The notes under the pieces: generated by a model | What the model saw: only the letters and a program-made list of their open reading frames with translations | What the model was told of the DNA's origin: nothing | Database searches by the model: none | Source: Chryseobacterium oryctis | Lineage (GTDB): Bacteria; Bacteroidota; Bacteroidia; Flavobacteriales; Weeksellaceae | Assembly (NCBI RefSeq): GCF_025971925.1 | Contig: NZ_JAPDHV010000003.1 | Location: 186,001-250,000 of the forward strand | Length of the DNA stretch: 64,000 nucleotides | Direction: 5' to 3' | Part shown: positions 8,419-17,751 of the stretch, piece after piece | Position numbering within the stretch: the first letter of the stretch is position 1 | Layout of the letters: each line of letters starts with the position of its first letter | Position numbers and translations under genes: made by a program

Positions 8419-11400
8419 CTAATTTAAGTAAAACTCATACTTATTTAATAACTGTATATCCCGGATTAGCTCCCCACTAAGATTCACAGAATGTTTCATG
8501 GACTGTACTTCTATATGAGAATCATCCTCAATATTCTTTATAAAGAATTTCAGTTTCTGATTTCCCTGATTTCGCTCAAGTACACTTCTGAAAAAGTTCA
8601 AATCTTCCGGCCTTACATCCATTACATCCATTACAAGGGAAATACTTTTAGCAAATCTTTCAAATGCCTCCTGAAGTTCAATCACATCGTTTACGTTAAC
8701 GAAAACACGCCCATCTTTCACCTGAGCAAATTTAATTTTAAAAATAACAAATCGCTGAACTTCTAATTTCTCTTTTAATCTCATATAATCCCTATCCCCC
8801 AATCTGAAAGAATACGACCCAGAATAATCTTCCAACGTAACAAAAGCCACCTTTTCACCACTTCGAAAACCATCTTTTACTACATATTCCGTAATCAACC
8901 CGGCTACAGTGTATTCTTTTCCGCCGCCACCGTTTTCTCTTTCTTTCTGTATCGTTTTCCAGTCTTTTTTCTTCTCTTCAAACAACTCTTCCTGCTTATT
9001 AGCAAAAGCAATTTCTTTATATGTATCTACCTCATCTAGATTCAAGAACAGAAAATTGCCTTTTGGCTCTGCTTTTTTAGTTACCTCCTCTATAATCTCC
9101 TCTTCTTCACCTGCAACAATATCATCAGAAACAATTTCCGCCAAATCTGCCGGTTCATCAATAGAATCTTTCTCAAGAATCGGAGCCTCATCCACAACCA
9201 TTTTCACTTCATCATCCTTCTCTAAAACAGCTTTTTTAGAGAGCTGTCCCTGCATAAACTGGAACTGATACTTAAACTCATCCAACGGATGCGCAGAAAG
9301 ATAAAACCCTATGATTTCTTTTTCTTTATTCAATTTATGCATATTTGGCCATTCAGGACAAGGTGCTAATTTTGGTTGCTCTATCTGAACCTCTTCTGCA
9401 AAGTCTGCGAAAAGAGAGTTTTCCATCTCATTTTTACTTTCCTGGAAACTCTGCCCGTACCTGATTAACCTTTCCAGATTGGTTCTCCCAGCCATATCAA
9501 TATCAAAATACTGACCTCTATGGAAAGAATCTAATTCATCAAAGGCTCCTGCCAAAACCAAACTTTCCGCTACCCTCTTGTTCATTTGAGAAGGAAGAAT
9601 TCTTTCAAAGAAATCATAAATATTTTTAAATCTACCATTTTGTCTTTCTCTGGTAATCGCTTCACTTGGCCCTTCCCCAATACCTTTAATTGCCCCCAAA
9701 CCAAAACGAATCTGCCCTTTTTCGTTTACTGAAAATTTATATTGAGATTCATTCACATCCGGCCCTAAAACATCAACACCCATTGCTTTACAATCCTCCA
9801 TGAACATTGTGATTGAATCGGTATTGTTAATGTTATTACTCATCACACTCGCCATATATTCAGCAGGATAATTTGCTTTTAAATATGCCGTTTGATAGGC
9901 TACAAACGCATAACAAGTAGAGTGAGATTTATTGAAGGCATATTCCGCAAACGCTTTCCAGTCATTCCAGATTTTTTCTAAACGACCCTCATCCAGATTA
10001 TTTTTTCTTCCTCCCTCAATAAATTTAGGGTACATTTTATTAAGAACATCAATCTGCTTTTTACCCATCGCCTTTCTCAATGTATCTGCCTCACCTTTCG
10101 TAAAATTGGCTAGTTTCTGAGACAAAAGCATTACTTGCTCCTGATAAACGGTAATTCCGTAAGTTTCCTTTAAATATTCCTCTGTTTCAGGTAAATCATA
10201 GACAATTTCTTCAATTCCGTGTTTTCTGTTAATAAAGTTCGGGATATATTTAATCGGACCCGGGCGATACAATGCATTCATCGCAATAAGGTCAGCAAAA
10301 ACCGTTGGTTTCAGTTCTCTCATATATTTTTGCATTCCCGGACTTTCATATTGGAAAATCCCTACTGTCCTCCCTTCCTTAAATAACTGATAGGTCTTGG
10401 TATCATCTAGCGGAATTTCATCTGGATTGATATCAACTCCATGTCTTTCTTTAACCAATTTTAAAGCATCTTTAATAATTGTCAAAGTACGAAGACCAAG
10501 GAAATCCATCTTCAAAAGACCTGCACTTTCAGCCACCGAGTTATCAAACTGTGAAACCAAAATATCTGCATCTTTTGCAGCAATCGTAACAGGAACAAGA
10601 TTACTCACATCTTCAGGCGTAATAATTACTCCACAGGCATGAATCCCCGTATTCCTGATACAACCTTCCATCTTTTTTGCACTCGCCAACACATCATGAC
10701 GCGGATCTGAGGGACTATCCAAGACCATCTTCATTTCATCAACAAGCATTTGCTCTTCAGGTTTCAGCTTATCATATTTAGATAAAGCTTTCGCAATATT
10801 CATTCCGGGTGTAGAAGGAATAAGTTTTGCAATATTATTCGTATCAGGAATCGGAACATCTAGCACCCTTCCTGCATCTTTAATTGCTGATTTACCTCCT
10901 AAAACAGAATATGTAATAATCTGTGCAACCTGATTCTGACCATATTTATCAATCACCCATTTGATAATTTTATCTCTTCCTTCATCATCAAAATCGATAT
11001 CAATATCGGGCATAGAAACCCTTTCAGGATTCAAGAATCTCTCAAAAAGGAGGTCATACTTAATTGGATCAACATTCGTAATCCCAATACAGTACGCCAC
11101 AGCCGAACCCGCCGCCGAACCCCTTCCCGGACCGACCCAAACTCCCATTTTTCGAGCTTCATTACAAAAATCCTGAACAATCAGGAAGTACCCCGGATAA
11201 CCTGTATTTGCGATTACTTCAAGTTCAAAATCCAGGCGTTCTTTAATTTCATCAGTAATCCCTGTTTCTACATATCTTCTTTTCGCACCCTCATAAGTTA
11301 AGTGTGTTAAATATGCCATTTCACCTCGCTTCCCTCCATCAACCTCATCTTCAGGGTTAATAAACTCCTCTGGAATATCAAATTTAGGAAGAAGAACGTC

Positions 11401-13089
11401 TCTTTTTAGAGTATATGGTTTAAATTTCGCAGTAAATTCTTCATATGCATCAAAAGCATCTGGATATGCTAAAAAAGCCTCTTTTATCTCATCAGAATTC
11501 TTGATATAATATTCTCCTGTAGCAAGTCCTTTTCTTTTCCCAAAACCTTTACCAACAGGAGTTGACAGCTTTTCACCATCTTTAATACAGCTTACAATAT
11601 CCTGAATGTTAGAATCATCTTTATTGGTATAAAAAGTTTCATTTTGAGCTAAAATTTTAACATTGTATTTATCTGCAAAATGTAGCAAAACATCATTTAA
11701 ATGTTCTTCTTCAGGCAACTTATGATTTTGGATCTGAACATAAAAATCATCTCCAAAAGTATCTTTCCACCATCTGAAAAGCTCCTCTCCTTTTTGTTCA
11801 CCGGTATTCAAAATTGCATCAGGAATATCCCCATGAATACCCGAAGTTAAAGCAATTACCCCTTCTTTATATTCCGCAATCAGTTCTCTACTCACCCTTG
11901 GAACACCAAAATAAAATCCTTTTAAGAAACCTATACTTGAAAGTTTTGCTAAGTTTTTGTATCCATTAAAATCCTTTGCTAAAAGAACAACCTGAGTTCT
12001 TCTATCTGGATCATCTTTGGTAAATTGCTTTTGTTCATACCTATCAGAAATATAGAACTCACATCCCACAACAGGAATTAAAGGTTCTGAAACAGGTTCC
12101 GGCTCTTTAAAATCCTCTCCATTCTCCTCAGCTTCCTGTTTTTTTGCTAGATATTCTTTATGTTTTTTAGCCCTATCTCCATTAGCTCCTTCAACCGCTG
12201 AAACAAACTTGAAAGCCCCCATCATATTCCCCAAATCAACCATTCCGACAGCAGGGAAATTATCTTCAGTTGCTCTTTTAATTAAATCCGAAATACTCGA
12301 AGTAGCAGTAAGCGTAGAAAAAACACTATGATTATTAAAATTGAAGTATTTTCCTAAATCAATATCATCTATACTTCCAAAATCCTGTTGTTTTTTCTTA
12401 TTATTAAAATCCGCAACCTGCCTTCTGATTATGATATCAAAAGGTTTAATCGGATCAGGATAAAGTGTTTTGAAGTAAGTTAATTGATCTTCCGAAATTT
12501 TTAGAATCTCAGCAGGAATTACTCCAATCCTCATCATTTCAAAGAAAACCTGAGCTGTCGCATTTACGTCAGCAGCTGCATTGTGAGCTTCATCAAACTT
12601 ATGTCCGTAAAGTTTTTCATAAAGCTCCTCCAATTTTGGAGGTTTAAATTTTCCTCCACGACCTCCTCCTAGTTGACAAAAATCTGTACCTAAAATCATG
12701 GTATCTGCTTTAGGTTTTTCCTGAAGATTGTCTTTGATATTTTTTCTGTAAAACTCAGCTCCAACAATATTATAATCAAACTCTACATTATGCCCCGAAA
12801 CGACTCTTACCCTATCCAAAACCTTAGAAAACTCTTCTAAGATTTCTTGTAAATCTCGACCTTCTTCATTAGCAATTTTTGTAGTAATCCCGTGAATTCT
12901 CGCTGCATTAAAGGGAATATCATATCCCTCAGGTTTTATTATATAATCCTGATTCTCAATAAGTCTCCCATCATCATCGTGTAATTGCCAAGCAATCTGA
13001 ACCATTCTTGGCCAGTTTTCCGAATCCGAAAGAGGAGCATTGAAATTCTTTGGTAATCCTGTGGTTTCTGTGTCAAAAACTAAATACAT
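8419..13089 (-). CDS. dnaE: DNA polymerase III alpha subunit with fused N-terminal proofreading exonuclease
   Basis: 1556 residues. Residues 1-190 are a DEDDh exonuclease: DTETTG (D6, E8), SGHNVEFD near 100, and EAHNAAADVNAT near 168. This equals a built-in epsilon subunit, as I recall from other flavobacterial DnaE proteins. From ~245 a PHP-domain remnant follows; where typical PHP domains have an HxH metal motif and a TDHGN motif it reads FNNHSVFS and VDLGN, so metal binding looks lost. The C-family polymerase core has PDIDIDFDD near 695 and GPGRGSAAGS upstream. A strongly acidic linker (~1285-1340, with a run of four Glu) separates the helix-hairpin-helix part from the OB domain (~1395-1470). 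Role: the replicative polymerase. The gene stands alone with its own terminator. Confidence 0.97.
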   Translation of the reverse strand: MYLVFDTETTGLPKNFNAPLSDSENWPRMVQIAWQLHDDDGRLIENQDYIIKPEGYDIPFNAARIHGITTKIANEEGRDLQEILEEFSKVLDRVRVVSGHNVEFDYNIVGAEFYRKNIKDNLQEKPKADTMILGTDFCQLGGGRGGKFKPPKLEELYEKLYGHKFDEAHNAAADVNATAQVFFEMMRIGVIPAEILKISEDQLTYFKTLYPDPIKPFDIIIRRQVADFNNKKKQQDFGSIDDIDLGKYFNFNNHSVFSTLTATSSISDLIKRATEDNFPAVGMVDLGNMMGAFKFVSAVEGANGDRAKKHKEYLAKKQEAEENGEDFKEPEPVSEPLIPVVGCEFYISDRYEQKQFTKDDPDRRTQVVLLAKDFNGYKNLAKLSSIGFLKGFYFGVPRVSRELIAEYKEGVIALTSGIHGDIPDAILNTGEQKGEELFRWWKDTFGDDFYVQIQNHKLPEEEHLNDVLLHFADKYNVKILAQNETFYTNKDDSNIQDIVSCIKDGEKLSTPVGKGFGKRKGLATGEYYIKNSDEIKEAFLAYPDAFDAYEEFTAKFKPYTLKRDVLLPKFDIPEEFINPEDEVDGGKRGEMAYLTHLTYEGAKRRYVETGITDEIKERLDFELEVIANTGYPGYFLIVQDFCNEARKMGVWVGPGRGSAAGSAVAYCIGITNVDPIKYDLLFERFLNPERVSMPDIDIDFDDEGRDKIIKWVIDKYGQNQVAQIITYSVLGGKSAIKDAGRVLDVPIPDTNNIAKLIPSTPGMNIAKALSKYDKLKPEEQMLVDEMKMVLDSPSDPRHDVLASAKKMEGCIRNTGIHACGVIITPEDVSNLVPVTIAAKDADILVSQFDNSVAESAGLLKMDFLGLRTLTIIKDALKLVKERHGVDINPDEIPLDDTKTYQLFKEGRTVGIFQYESPGMQKYMRELKPTVFADLIAMNALYRPGPIKYIPNFINRKHGIEEIVYDLPETEEYLKETYGITVYQEQVMLLSQKLANFTKGEADTLRKAMGKKQIDVLNKMYPKFIEGGRKNNLDEGRLEKIWNDWKAFAEYAFNKSHSTCYAFVAYQTAYLKANYPAEYMASVMSNNINNTDSITMFMEDCKAMGVDVLGPDVNESQYKFSVNEKGQIRFGLGAIKGIGEGPSEAITRERQNGRFKNIYDFFERILPSQMNKRVAESLVLAGAFDELDSFHRGQYFDIDMAGRTNLERLIRYGQSFQESKNEMENSLFADFAEEVQIEQPKLAPCPEWPNMHKLNKEKEIIGFYLSAHPLDEFKYQFQFMQGQLSKKAVLEKDDEVKMVVDEAPILEKDSIDEPADLAEIVSDDIVAGEEEEIIEEVTKKAEPKGNFLFLNLDEVDTYKEIAFANKQEELFEEKKKDWKTIQKERENGGGGKEYTVAGLITEYVVKDGFRSGEKVAFVTLEDYSGSYSFRLGDRDYMRLKEKLEVQRFVIFKIKFAQVKDGRVFVNVNDVIELQEAFERFAKSISLVMDVMDVRPEDLNFFRSVLERNQGNQKLKFFIKNIEDDSHIEVQSMKHSVNLSGELIRDIQLLNKYEFYLN

Positions 13090-13142
13090 GTAATTTCTTC
13101 TAGTTTTATTAAAAAGAGAATGTAAAGTTACTTAATTTATAA

Positions 13143-13150
13143 CAAACTTA
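13143..13150 (-). promoter_or_regulatory. Candidate -7 element for dnaE
   Basis: TAAGTTTG on the minus strand, about 53 nt upstream of the dnaE ATG. No convincing -33 TTG was seen. Confidence 0.4.
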
Positions 13151-13298
13151 AACCCATTGTACATTTTTCATTTTTAACCCAACAAACAAAACAACTCCCC
13201 AATCAACGAATTAAAACAAACACAATAAAACAATCATAAAAAAAGCCATTTCTTTACTATTAATTAAAACAAACAACATATAAATTATATATTTTATA

Positions 13299-13306
13299 TA
13301 TATTTG
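13299..13306 (+). promoter_or_regulatory. Candidate -7 element for the subtilase gene
   Basis: TATATTTG, a full match to TAnnTTTG, 32 nt before the ATG at 13339, in very AT-rich DNA. No -33 TTG at normal spacing. Confidence 0.5.
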
Positions 13307-13338
13307 TAGCTTATATCATTTTAAGCTATTTAAAAATT

Positions 13339-15465
13339 ATGAAGAAATGTTTACTTTTGGTTAGCACTTTAACCTTAGCAATAGTAAGTGCACAAAATAA
13401 TGAAGTTTTAGAAAGAGAATTCGCTAAGCAAAACAGGGAGAACAATGAAAAGTTTGATTCATATGTTGCGAAAGTATATGGAGTAAACAAATCCCCAGAA
13501 GCATTAAAAGAAATTGAGGAACAGAGAGCTAATTTAGTTGGCTTTAATCCTGATGGGAGGCCTATTTTTCTACAAGCAGAAGACATGGATCAGATAAAAA
13601 ATTCCAATTCTGATCACTTACAAAATGGCACAATTACTGGCTTAACCGGATCATTCAACGGTGAAAATATTAAATTCACCGTTTTTGATGGAGGCAGAGC
13701 GTTTGCTGGACACGTATTCTTTAATAATATCCCTAACAGAATAACCAATAAAGAGGCCAGTACAATGAATTATAGTGCTCATGCTACATCAGTAGCTGGA
13801 TTTATTGGATCTAAAGCCTACACACAAACAGTAACATTCACTAACGGAACCACTAGAACTATTAATTTTCAGGGCATTGCAAAAAACTCTCTAATAGATT
13901 CTTATGCTTTTGCAACAACAACATTACCCGGAAACACATCAACAAGTACAGTTTTTGAAAAAATCGTAATTGCACAGCCTAAAATTTCTAATCATTCCTA
14001 TGGTACAAACCAAGGATGGGATGTAAAAACCGTAAATGGAGTTAATGCTTGGGTATGGAACGGAGCATTTGGTAGTCCAAATACATCATATGACTTACAA
14101 GGAACATATTATACAAACGATCAAAATTATGACCGAATTGTCTACACTAATCCTTCTTACATTATTGTAAAATCATCCGGAAATTATTTTGGTTATGGTC
14201 CAGATTACCCAGGGACTTCTACATTTCCTAAATACTATACAGATAACTCTACAGGCGCTCAAGTTCAATTCGCTGCTACAGATACCCTACCTACTACAAA
14301 CTGTAGTTTGGGATATGACTGTATTGGACCTGGTTCTTTAGCAAAGAATATTATTGTAGTTGGAGCAACAGATAGAATTACCACAAATGACGGAAGGTAC
14401 ACTACAGTAAGTGATGTAGTACACTCTGATTATAGTAGTGCAGGACCTAGAGATGACGGAGGTATCAAACCTGACATCACAGCTGTAGGAACAAGTGTCG
14501 GAAGTGCTTCTACCGCTGAAGATCTAGTGGGTAGTCAATCCTTAACAGTAGGTGATGGCACATCATATTCCGCTCCTGTTGTTACAGGTGTTATTGGTCT
14601 TTGGACTCAAATAAACAAGCAATTATTTAATAATGCAGAATTGAATGCAGCTTCTGCAAAAACGTTAATGATTCATTCAGCAGCGGAAGCAGGAAACGTC
14701 GGTCCAGATCCATTATTCGGCTGGGGGTTCATTGACGCTAAAAAAGGAGCAGAAATTCTAGTAGGAAAGTCCAATAACACTCTTATCTTCAGTGATGAAA
14801 CCCTTAACAATGGTGCAAACAACAAAAAAACTATTGTAGCTTCAGGTACTGAACCAATTAAAGTAACTATTTCTTGGATCGATCCTGAATACAAAGTAAC
14901 ATCAAATCTTTGGTCAAACCTTTATAATAATAGGAACTCACGATTGGTAAATGACTTAGATCTAAGAGTAATAGATAATGAAACCGGAACCGTTTATCTA
15001 CCATGGAAATTAAATGCAACGAATCCAAATGTAGCAGTAAAAGGAGATAATACTGTAGATAATGTAGAACAAGTGGTAGTTGATAACCCAGTTGCAGGAA
15101 GAACATACAGAATTGAAGTAACGCATAAAGGTACTCTAGTAAATAATGCAACATCCCCAGTAACTACACCTCAAAATTATTCTATTATAGCAACTGGATA
15201 TAGTTCAATTTTAGGAACCGGAGAAGTTAACACCAAAAACAATGACATCGTTATTGCACCAACTATTACAAAAGATATCGTTAAAGTACTAAAAGCACCT
15301 GCTAAATCTACATTTAATGTTTATGAGCTTTCAGGTAAAAAGTTACAAAGCGGTGTAATTAGTAATGATACAGATATCGATTTATCTTCTTACACTAAAG
15401 GCATTTATATTATTGAAGTAAAAACGGCTAATGATGTGATTACTAAAAAAATCATCAAAGAATAA
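13339..15465 (+). CDS. Secreted subtilisin-like serine protease (S8) with T9SS sorting domain
   Basis: 708 residues with signal peptide MKKCLLLVSTLTLAIVSA. A ~90-residue N-terminal stretch may act as a pro-region. The catalytic triad is readable: D117 (VFDGGRAFAGH), H148 (YSAHATSVAGFIG) and S409 (GTSYSAPVVTG). A beta-sandwich after the catalytic domain (~480-620) includes RLVNDLDLRV, typical of the P-domain-like region of S8A proteases. The last ~75 residues match a T9SS type A domain (VYELSGKKL, YTKGIYIIEV, basic end KKIIKE). It is expected to cross the outer membrane and degrade extracellular protein. It is flanked by its own promoter candidate and a strong terminator, so probably monocistronic. 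Confidence 0.92.
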   Translation: MKKCLLLVSTLTLAIVSAQNNEVLEREFAKQNRENNEKFDSYVAKVYGVNKSPEALKEIEEQRANLVGFNPDGRPIFLQAEDMDQIKNSNSDHLQNGTITGLTGSFNGENIKFTVFDGGRAFAGHVFFNNIPNRITNKEASTMNYSAHATSVAGFIGSKAYTQTVTFTNGTTRTINFQGIAKNSLIDSYAFATTTLPGNTSTSTVFEKIVIAQPKISNHSYGTNQGWDVKTVNGVNAWVWNGAFGSPNTSYDLQGTYYTNDQNYDRIVYTNPSYIIVKSSGNYFGYGPDYPGTSTFPKYYTDNSTGAQVQFAATDTLPTTNCSLGYDCIGPGSLAKNIIVVGATDRITTNDGRYTTVSDVVHSDYSSAGPRDDGGIKPDITAVGTSVGSASTAEDLVGSQSLTVGDGTSYSAPVVTGVIGLWTQINKQLFNNAELNAASAKTLMIHSAAEAGNVGPDPLFGWGFIDAKKGAEILVGKSNNTLIFSDETLNNGANNKKTIVASGTEPIKVTISWIDPEYKVTSNLWSNLYNNRNSRLVNDLDLRVIDNETGTVYLPWKLNATNPNVAVKGDNTVDNVEQVVVDNPVAGRTYRIEVTHKGTLVNNATSPVTTPQNYSIIATGYSSILGTGEVNTKNNDIVIAPTITKDIVKVLKAPAKSTFNVYELSGKKLQSGVISNDTDIDLSSYTKGIYIIEVKTANDVITKKIIKE

Positions 15466-15488
15466 AACTTTATAACATATAAATTCAC

Positions 15489-15524
15489 ACAAAATACTAA
15501 CACTTGTTAGTATTTTGTTTTTTT
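15489..15524 (+). terminator. Terminator of the subtilase gene
   Basis: 13-bp stem ACAAAATACTAAC/GTTAGTATTTTGT with a 4-nt loop and following T run. The TTG at 15504-15506 in its loop may also be the -33 element of the next gene. Confidence 0.85.
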
Positions 15525-15527
15525 ATG

Positions 15528-15535
15528 TATATTTG
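15528..15535 (+). promoter_or_regulatory. -7 element immediately upstream of the E1 dehydrogenase start
   Basis: TATATTTG with a TTG 21 nt upstream (15504-15506). Only 6 nt separate it from the ATG at 15542, so the transcript would have little or no 5' leader. Confidence 0.55.
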
Positions 15536-15541
15536 CTTTCT

Positions 15542-17614
15542 ATGGAAAATACACTTCACGAAAAAGTTTCTCAGGACATTCTATTAAAGGCTTATAACCA
15601 TATGATGCTTGCAAAGGCTATGGCAGATATTTATGAGGAAAACAGAAATATTTGTAAATATGTTCATAGTACCTCAAGAGGTCATGAAGCGATACAATTA
15701 GCTACAGCATATCAATTAAAAAAAGAAGACTGGGTTTCTCCATATTACAGAGATGAAAGTATTTTATTAGGTATTGGTTTTGAACCTTATCAATTAATGC
15801 TTCAGTTACTTGCTAAAGCTGAAGATCCTTTTTCCGGAGGTAGATCTTATTATTCCCACCCTTCTAGCAGAGATGAAAATAAACCTAAAATTATTCATCA
15901 AAGTTCAGCAACTGGGATGCAGACAATTCCAACAACAGGAGTTGCACAAGGTCTAAAATATATTCAGGATTTTGAACTACAACAATTTGAAAATAATCCA
16001 GTTGTTGTTTGTAGTCTTGGAGATAATTCCGTGACAGAAGGTGAAGTAAGTGAAGCATTACAGTTTGCGGCTTTACACCAACTTCCAATTATATTTTTAG
16101 TTCAAGATAACGAATGGGGAATTTCCGTTACAAAAGAAGAAGCCAGAACTTGTGATGCATATGATTTTGTAGCAGGATTTGAAGGACTAAACAGAATGAG
16201 AGTTGACGGAACTGACTTCATTGAAAGCTTTGAAGTAATGAAAAAAGCTGTCGACTTTGTAAGAACAGAAAGAAAACCTTTAGTTGTTTGTGCTAAAACT
16301 GTTCTTATCGGTCACCATACTTCTGGTGTAAGAAGAGAGTTCTATAGAGATGAAGAAGATTTAACAAAGCATAGAGCAAAGGATCCGGGAGAAATTTTAA
16401 GAAGACAACTTATCGAGGCAGGAACTGATGAAGAGCTATTAAAACAAATTACCAAAAAAGCAAGATTAGAAGCAGAAGAAGCTTTTGAAAAAGCTAAAAA
16501 CGCCGAAGATCCTAAGCCTGAAACGGTAATGCAACATATTTTCGCCCCTACTCCAATTACAGAAGAAGTTGGAACCAGAGAACCAGAAGGTGGAGAAAAA
16601 ATTGTGATGGTAGACGCAGCCATTCACGCCATTCAGGAATTAATGTGGAAGCACCCTGAAGCTTTATTGTACGGACAAGACGTTGGAGAGAGAATTGGAG
16701 GAGTTTTCCGTGAAACAGTAACTTTAGGCAAAAAATTCGGAAGCAAAAGAGTTTTCAACACTGCGATTCAAGAAGCTTATATTATTGGTTCTACAACAGG
16801 TATGAGCGCAGTTGGTTTAAAACCGATTGTTGAAGTACAGTTTGCAGATTATATTTATCCGGGAATCAATCAATTAATTACAGAAATTTCAAAATCCAGC
16901 TATTTAAGTCAGGGAAAATTCCCTGTAAGCAATATTATTAGAGTTCCAATCGGAGCTTACGGAGGTGGCGGACCTTATCACAGTGGAAGTGTTGAAAGTA
17001 TTTTAGCCAACATCAAAGGTATTAAAATCGCTTATCCAAGTAACGCAGCAGATTTTAAAGGACTTCTAAAAGCCGCATATTACGACCCAAACCCTGTTGT
17101 AATGCTTGAACACAAAGGCTTATATTGGAGCAAAGTTCCAGGAACCGAAGATGCGAAAACCATTGAACCTGCTGAAGATTACATCTTACCTTTCGGAAAA
17201 GGAAATATCATCATTGAAGCAGACAAAACCGAAACCGAAAAAGGTAGAACTTTATTGGTTGTAACATACGGAATGGGTGTTTATTGGGCTAAAGAAGCTG
17301 CTAAAAACTTTAATGGAAGAGTTGAAGTCATTGATTTGAGAACACTGATTCCTCTTGATGAAAAATTGGTATTCGAAAGAGTGAAAAAACACGGTAAATG
17401 TATTGTTTTGACAGAAGAGCAACTCAACAATTCATTCGCAGAAGCCTTTGCTCACCGTATTTCCAAAAATTGCTTTAAATATTTGGATGCACCGATAGAA
17501 ACTATGGGTTCTTTAGATACACCAGCCGTTCCAATTAATTTGGTATTAGAAAAAGAAATGCTTCCTAACGCAGAAAAATTAAGCAAGAAAATCGAAGAAA
17601 TGCTTAACTACTAA
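15542..17614 (+). CDS. Fused alpha/beta 2-oxoacid (branched-chain type) dehydrogenase E1 component
   Basis: 690 residues from ATG 15542 (MENTLHEKVSQ). The in-frame start 27 nt upstream lies inside the preceding terminator region and is rejected. The N-terminal half is the E1 alpha part with a thiamine diphosphate motif (CSLGDNSVTEGEVSEALQFA then VQDNEWGI). From ~365 the E1 beta part follows (YGQDVGERIGGVFRET, VEVQFADYIYPGINQL, AYGGGGPYHSGS). It decarboxylates a branched-chain 2-oxoacid (valine/leucine/isoleucine breakdown, branched fatty-acid primers) and passes the acyl group to a lipoyl E2, which is not in the window. Single-chain alpha-beta fusions are common in Bacteroidota. The substrate is inferred from similarity to branched-chain rather than pyruvate enzymes. 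Confidence 0.9.
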   Translation: MENTLHEKVSQDILLKAYNHMMLAKAMADIYEENRNICKYVHSTSRGHEAIQLATAYQLKKEDWVSPYYRDESILLGIGFEPYQLMLQLLAKAEDPFSGGRSYYSHPSSRDENKPKIIHQSSATGMQTIPTTGVAQGLKYIQDFELQQFENNPVVVCSLGDNSVTEGEVSEALQFAALHQLPIIFLVQDNEWGISVTKEEARTCDAYDFVAGFEGLNRMRVDGTDFIESFEVMKKAVDFVRTERKPLVVCAKTVLIGHHTSGVRREFYRDEEDLTKHRAKDPGEILRRQLIEAGTDEELLKQITKKARLEAEEAFEKAKNAEDPKPETVMQHIFAPTPITEEVGTREPEGGEKIVMVDAAIHAIQELMWKHPEALLYGQDVGERIGGVFRETVTLGKKFGSKRVFNTAIQEAYIIGSTTGMSAVGLKPIVEVQFADYIYPGINQLITEISKSSYLSQGKFPVSNIIRVPIGAYGGGGPYHSGSVESILANIKGIKIAYPSNAADFKGLLKAAYYDPNPVVMLEHKGLYWSKVPGTEDAKTIEPAEDYILPFGKGNIIIEADKTETEKGRTLLVVTYGMGVYWAKEAAKNFNGRVEVIDLRTLIPLDEKLVFERVKKHGKCIVLTEEQLNNSFAEAFAHRISKNCFKYLDAPIETMGSLDTPAVPINLVLEKEMLPNAEKLSKKIEEMLNY

Positions 17615-17624
17615 ATAAAAACTT

Positions 17625-17653
17625 AAACCTCTAACTATTTAGAGGTTTTTTTA
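17625..17653 (+). terminator. Terminator of the E1 dehydrogenase gene
   Basis: AAACCTCTA/TAGAGGTTT stem followed by a run of T, 10 nt past the stop. Confidence 0.85.
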
Positions 17654-17689
17654 TGCTTATTTCATTCATTTTAGTTTAAATTTAATTAT

Positions 17690-17720
17690 AAAAATACCGT
17701 TTCGTCTTGGTATTTTTTTT
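17690..17720 (+). terminator. Terminator-like hairpin upstream of the bestrophin pseudogene
   Basis: AAAAATACC/GGTATTTTT stem with a 10-nt loop, followed by T residues, in the 137-bp gap before the bestrophin start. It may be a second terminator for the gene before it or a leader attenuator. Confidence 0.45.
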
Positions 17721-17751
17721 GATACAGTTATTCTCAGATTTTCACCAAATC

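Noticed and set aside
8419..13089. Intein or pseudogene in the very long dnaE
   Set aside because: The extra length is explained by the fused exonuclease and the acidic linker; no splicing motifs or breaks were seen.
13089..13339. Replication origin at the strand switch
   Set aside because: The gap between dnaE and the subtilase gene has no DnaA-box cluster and neither dnaA nor dnaN is near.
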